A stretch of 9,036 bases of DNA from Bacteroidaceae bacterium (GTDB lineage: Bacteria; Bacteroidota; Bacteroidia; Bacteroidales; Bacteroidaceae). A model generated the notes under the pieces. It did no database searches and was not told the origin of the DNA. It saw only the letters and a program-made list of their open reading frames with translations. Made by a program: the position numbers and the translations under genes. Of this stretch, positions 6,449-9,036 are shown one piece after another. Every line of letters starts with the position of its first letter. The stretch's first letter is position 1. The stretch lies in NCBI GenBank assembly GCA_028707655.1, contig JAQWAN010000063.1, positions 1 through 9,036 on the forward strand. Reading direction: 5' to 3'.

Positions 6449-8101
6449 TTATTGTCTCAATTTAGCTTTCTGAATAGCAATTCCGTAAGCCTTATAATAA
6501 TATTTTATGAAATGCTTCCACAATGCTTTTTCTGCTGTGGTTGATGCATTATCTCTTATCTGTTGTATTGCACTATCGGTTAGTGAGCAAAAGGAGAAGA
6601 TGTTATTCTTCATTTCATTTGCTACTTCATCGAAGTTGTAATCGGACCGATGAATTACTTCTACACCTGTTTCTAGCCCTTTATAATCCTCTTGTTCTTT
6701 AGCCCATCTACCAAATCCGGCAAGGTCGGTGGTTATAGTAGGTACTTTAAAGATAATACTTTCTAAGGGAGTGTATCCCCAAGGTTCATAATAGGAGGGA
6801 TAGAGACTCATGTCTAGCCCCATCAAGAGGTCATAATAATCCATATTGAAGATGCCATCATTACCATGTAGATAACAGGGTACAAAAACAATCTTTACAT
6901 GCTCAGAGTGTTCATTTACCTCTAAGTCTTGGATCATATTAGAAGCTCTATCTTCATTTGAGTTATGTAACCAATGGGTCAAGAAGGGATATTCTAATGC
7001 TGTTTTGTTTTTCTTTTCTTTTCTAGACAACCGATACTGCAAATCTAGGCGTGCCTTTGCTACCCAAGCGGGTACTGTAATATAGGCTAGCACATTCTTT
7101 TTAAGGTTGGTGTCTAGTGCTAAACGATTAATTGCTTCTATAAACACATCTATTCCCTTGTTCTTAAATTCATAACGACCACTAGTACCTACAATAACGG
7201 TTGAATCGTCCCAGTCTGTGCCATGAAGCTGATTGGCTACTTCAATTAATTTCTGTCTGGCTGCTGCTCTTTTAGCCTGAAAATTTTTCTTTTTCGGCAC
7301 AAAGTCATTTTCAAACCCATTTATTAGAACAACATCTGTTTTTTTATCGAGCAACTCTTCACATTCCTTAGCCGTAATCTCACTAACTGTGGTGAAACAA
7401 TCTACTGCATGTGCGGTTTGTTTTTCTATGGAATGTTTGGATTGCATATTTAACTCACGTGCCATCTGGTCGCCATTATATGCAAACAGATAATCGTATA
7501 GCGGTTTGTTGTTGCCTGCTATAGATCGTCCTATGGAAGTAGCATGTGTAGTAAAGACGGTGGCGATATGTGGTTCATTCTTTTGCAGATATAGTGCACC
7601 TAATCCAGTCATCCACTCATGTGCATGATACACAACATTTTTTTCTGTTAGTTGGTAGTGGTGGTAAAAGCTCTCTACCACTTTGGCTGCTGCATAGGAA
7701 AACATGGAGGATTCATCGTAATCGCCGTAGCCATGTAATGAATCGACTTGGTAATCGTTCCATGCTTGGGTGTAGATATCGTTTCTATTAGCAAAGAAAG
7801 GTGTGAAATCGATTAAGATAGCAACAGGCCTGCTAGGTATCTCCCAATGCCCTACTCTTATTTGTAATCCCTCTGTTTTACACTCTTTTTGCCAGGATGT
7901 ATAGAGCGATTTATCTTCTGTAAATAAACTAGCGTCTCCTTTTTCTTTAAAATCGGGACCTATATATATTAATTTATCTTTTAGCTCTTTCTTCAAGGAT
8001 TTTGCATGTGTGGAGAGTACAGTATAGATACCCCCTACTTTATTGCATACTTCCCAGCTTACTTCAAATACATAATCAGGCTTCATCATTTTATCTTTCA
8101 T
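6449..8101 (-). CDS. Glycogen synthase, animal/fungal type (GT3)
   Basis: The 550-residue retaining glycosyltransferase extends alpha-1,4-glucan chains; GT3 enzymes normally use UDP-glucose, unlike the ADP-glucose GlgA family (GT5). Signatures seen are FEVSWEVCNKVGGIYTV (12-28, the nucleotide-sugar loop with Lys21 and GGIY), HAHEWMTGLG in the first third, FTTHATSIGR, and SYYEPWGYTPLES, containing the E-X7-E pair Glu439 and Glu447. These are closer to eukaryotic Gsy/GYS sequences than to GlgA. The protein is about 150 residues shorter than eukaryotic enzymes. The phosphorylated tails are missing, and the region before the C-terminal helix, where eukaryotes carry an arginine cluster for glucose-6-phosphate, has one arginine in IQQIRDNAS. 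Met1 at 8101 is used; Met5 and Met6 are possible starts. It is the first gene of the operon with the phosphorylase. Confidence 0.93.
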   Translation of the reverse strand: MKDKMMKPDYVFEVSWEVCNKVGGIYTVLSTHAKSLKKELKDKLIYIGPDFKEKGDASLFTEDKSLYTSWQKECKTEGLQIRVGHWEIPSRPVAILIDFTPFFANRNDIYTQAWNDYQVDSLHGYGDYDESSMFSYAAAKVVESFYHHYQLTEKNVVYHAHEWMTGLGALYLQKNEPHIATVFTTHATSIGRSIAGNNKPLYDYLFAYNGDQMARELNMQSKHSIEKQTAHAVDCFTTVSEITAKECEELLDKKTDVVLINGFENDFVPKKKNFQAKRAAARQKLIEVANQLHGTDWDDSTVIVGTSGRYEFKNKGIDVFIEAINRLALDTNLKKNVLAYITVPAWVAKARLDLQYRLSRKEKKNKTALEYPFLTHWLHNSNEDRASNMIQDLEVNEHSEHVKIVFVPCYLHGNDGIFNMDYYDLLMGLDMSLYPSYYEPWGYTPLESIIFKVPTITTDLAGFGRWAKEQEDYKGLETGVEVIHRSDYNFDEVANEMKNNIFSFCSLTDSAIQQIRDNASTTAEKALWKHFIKYYYKAYGIAIQKAKLRQ

Positions 8102-8127
8102 CCTTATAATTGGTTATGTTCGTTGTG

Positions 8128-8135
8128 CAAATTTA
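8128..8135 (-). promoter_or_regulatory. -7 element of the glycogen operon promoter
   Basis: TAAATTTG on the - strand fits TAnnTTTG and lies 26 bases upstream of the synthase ATG, giving a leader of about 20 bases. The -33 region (around 8155-8160) shows no clear TTTG. This is the only good -7 match close to the gene. Confidence 0.48.
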
Positions 8136-8232
8136 ATCTTATTCATTTTAAACTGCATATCTTTTGTTACTTTCTTATTTCTATTTATACTATAACGTTT
8201 GCATAAACATTTTTGTTTCCTATTTAGCGCTT

Positions 8233-8279
8233 AAAAGGTAGTATTAATTACGTGTAATCAAGCGGATTATACACCTTTT
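8233..8279. repeat. Nested imperfect inverted repeat upstream of the glycogen operon
   Basis: AAAAGGT (8233-8239) and ACCTTTT (8273-8279) are inverted copies. They enclose a second hairpin, GTGTAATC (8252-8259) with GATTATACAC (8265-8274), which has a two-base bulge and AAGCG as loop. The two pairings overlap by two bases, so they could be alternatives. It lies between the ATPase terminator and the glycogen promoter. The remainder of 8136-8302 is AT-rich with no gene visible. Confidence 0.3.
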
Positions 8280-8302
8280 TACCTTAATTATTTTTTTTAT
8301 AT

Positions 8303-8342
8303 AAAAAAAGATTCCTCAAAGAATTAATTTCTTCAAGGAATC
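8303..8342 (-). terminator. Intrinsic terminator of the V-type ATPase operon
   Basis: On the - strand a 14-base-pair stem (8342-8329 with 8323-8310) encloses the loop ATTAA and is followed by seven T (A 8303-8309 on the + strand). The stem contains a tandem U-G/G-U pair that would be C-A mismatches on the + strand, so the direction is clear. It lies 53 bases past the stop of subunit K. Confidence 0.87.
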
Positions 8343-8394
8343 TCTATGAATATGCTTACTTGTAGAAGCAGATAGCTCTATTAGCTATTTTTAT

Positions 8395-8844
8395 TTATGC
8401 TATTGATCCAGAAATCAGGATTAATACCAATAGAGCAAGAATAGCATAAAGCTCTGGGAATACAGCAAGTACCATTGTTGTACCAAACACATCATTGCCA
8501 TTACCAATTGCAGCAATACCATTAGCACAAACTTGTGCTTGGCGGATAGCTGAGAAATAAGCAACAAATCCTAGACCTAGACCTGCACCAAAGATAGCTG
8601 CAGCACCAAAATAAGATAGCTCAGGAGTTAAAAAAGTACTCAACAATACATAGCCAACAAATCCATATAATCCTTGAGATGATGGAAGAGCTGAGAGTGC
8701 AATATAAGATCCTGTAGCTGTTGAATTTTTCTTCAAAGCTCCTACTGCTGCATTACCACAGATTGTTACGCCGAATGCACTTCCGATACCTGAAAGTGCA
8801 ACCATAACTGCAATTCCTAAATAAGCTAATAAAATTGGTTCCAT
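8395..8844 (-). CDS. ntpK: V-type ATPase subunit K (membrane rotor proteolipid)
   Basis: The 149-residue, strongly hydrophobic protein has four membrane helices (about 4-30, 46-72, 78-103 and 121-147), the double-hairpin form of the V-type proteolipid that builds the rotating membrane ring. The first hairpin carries LPSSQGLYGF (53-62), the second IRQAQVCANG (100-109) and the ion-carrying glutamate Glu131 in FPELYAI. Only the second hairpin has this acidic residue, as in Enterococcus hirae NtpK. Compared with that protein at a constant offset of 8, the Na+ ligand positions Leu61, Thr64, Gln65, Gln110 and Glu139 are Leu53, Ser56, Gln57, Gln102 and Glu131, and Tyr68 is Tyr60. It follows subunit I by 32 bases and is the last gene before the terminator, as expected in a Bacteroidetes V-type operon. 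Whether the complex makes or uses ATP is not visible. Confidence 0.94.
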   Translation of the reverse strand: MEPILLAYLGIAVMVALSGIGSAFGVTICGNAAVGALKKNSTATGSYIALSALPSSQGLYGFVGYVLLSTFLTPELSYFGAAAIFGAGLGLGFVAYFSAIRQAQVCANGIAAIGNGNDVFGTTMVLAVFPELYAILALLVLILISGSIA

Positions 8845-8876
8845 AATTTAATCGTTTTTTTGTTATTAATTTGTTT

Positions 8877-9036
8877 TTATTTCTGTTTTTTGAAAGGTTT
8901 ATATGCTTTACCACCACCTTCGAATTCAGCATTTTTATAGAATTCGACAAAGGTTAAACGCAGTGGATGGACAAATGCACTAATCATACAAAGCCCAAAA
9001 TTAATGATGTGTCCAAATAATAAGATAAAGAGTACT
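8877..9036 (-). CDS. ntpI: V-type ATPase subunit I, C-terminal end (partial)
   Basis: This is the last 52 codons of a frame entering from the right edge. It reads GHIINFGLCMISAFVHPLRL and then TFVEFYKNAEFEGGGKAYKPF, a good match to the end of subunit I/a. The final membrane helix carries the arginine (in HPLRLTFVEF) that faces the rotor glutamate of subunit K during ion transfer. The closing GGGK-x-(Y/F)-KPF motif is also typical. Subunit I forms the stationary half-channels beside the K ring. The remaining domains are outside the window. Spacing of 32 bases to subunit K and no terminator indicate one operon. Confidence 0.92.
   Translation of the reverse strand, partial: VLFILLFGHIINFGLCMISAFVHPLRLTFVEFYKNAEFEGGGKAYKPFKKQK

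Noticed and set aside
8753..8950. 65-codon - strand frame across the subunit I / subunit K junction
   Set aside because: It is another frame of the two ATPase genes and the gap between them; the in-frame I and K readings match known families.
1..9036. Mobile element, prophage, defence island or CRISPR
   Set aside because: No transposase, integrase, terminal inverted repeats, target-site duplications, spaced direct repeats or defence-type genes are visible. Every gene is a housekeeping or metabolic type with matching codon use by eye.

Overview
The window looks like chromosomal core DNA from a member of the Bacteroidetes, probably order Bacteroidales. The DNA is AT-rich and several gene starts are preceded by the TAnnTTTG -7 element typical of that phylum. 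The tRNA gene lacks an encoded CCA. There is a SPOR-domain lipoprotein of Bacteroidetes style, an animal/fungal-type (GT3) glycogen synthase beside a short GT35 phosphorylase, and a V-type ATPase operon ending I-K. No mobile element, CRISPR array, phage gene or toxin module is visible.

Layout, left to right. On the + strand, the 3' end of zwf (1-201) overlaps pgl (198-899): the oxidative pentose phosphate entry enzymes. A roughly 300-base gap follows. It holds a strong-looking + promoter followed about 65 bases later by a perfect terminator (a possible small RNA), then, on the - strand, tRNA-Ser(CGA) with its own terminator. A - strand SPOR lipoprotein gene (1411-1962) and a + strand secreted alkaline phosphatase gene (2206-3612) diverge from a shared 243-base regulatory region. 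The phosphatase converges on the glycogen operon, with two terminators between them. That operon is on the - strand and is transcribed from the GT3 glycogen synthase (8101-6449) into alpha-glucan phosphorylase (6415-3857). Upstream of it, also on the - strand, lie the last genes of a V-type ATPase operon: the end of subunit I (9036-8877) and the proteolipid subunit K (8844-8395), closed by a terminator at 8303-8342.

How it fits together: the synthase and phosphorylase make and degrade storage glycogen, so they interconvert nucleotide-glucose and glucose-1-phosphate through a polymer. Zwf and Pgl oxidise glucose-6-phosphate to give NADPH and 6-phosphogluconate. The ATPase couples ATP to ion movement, and its K subunit carries every residue position of the known Na+ site. 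The phosphatase releases phosphate outside the cytoplasm, and the SPOR lipoprotein probably acts at the cell wall.

I found no clearly new biological system. The points most worth a second look are the tRNA-Ser with a swapped 19-56 tertiary pair, the possible small RNA at about 1073-1138, the His/Trp active-site variant of the alkaline phosphatase, the Na+ site in subunit K, and the glycogen synthase lacking the arginine cluster used for glucose-6-phosphate control.
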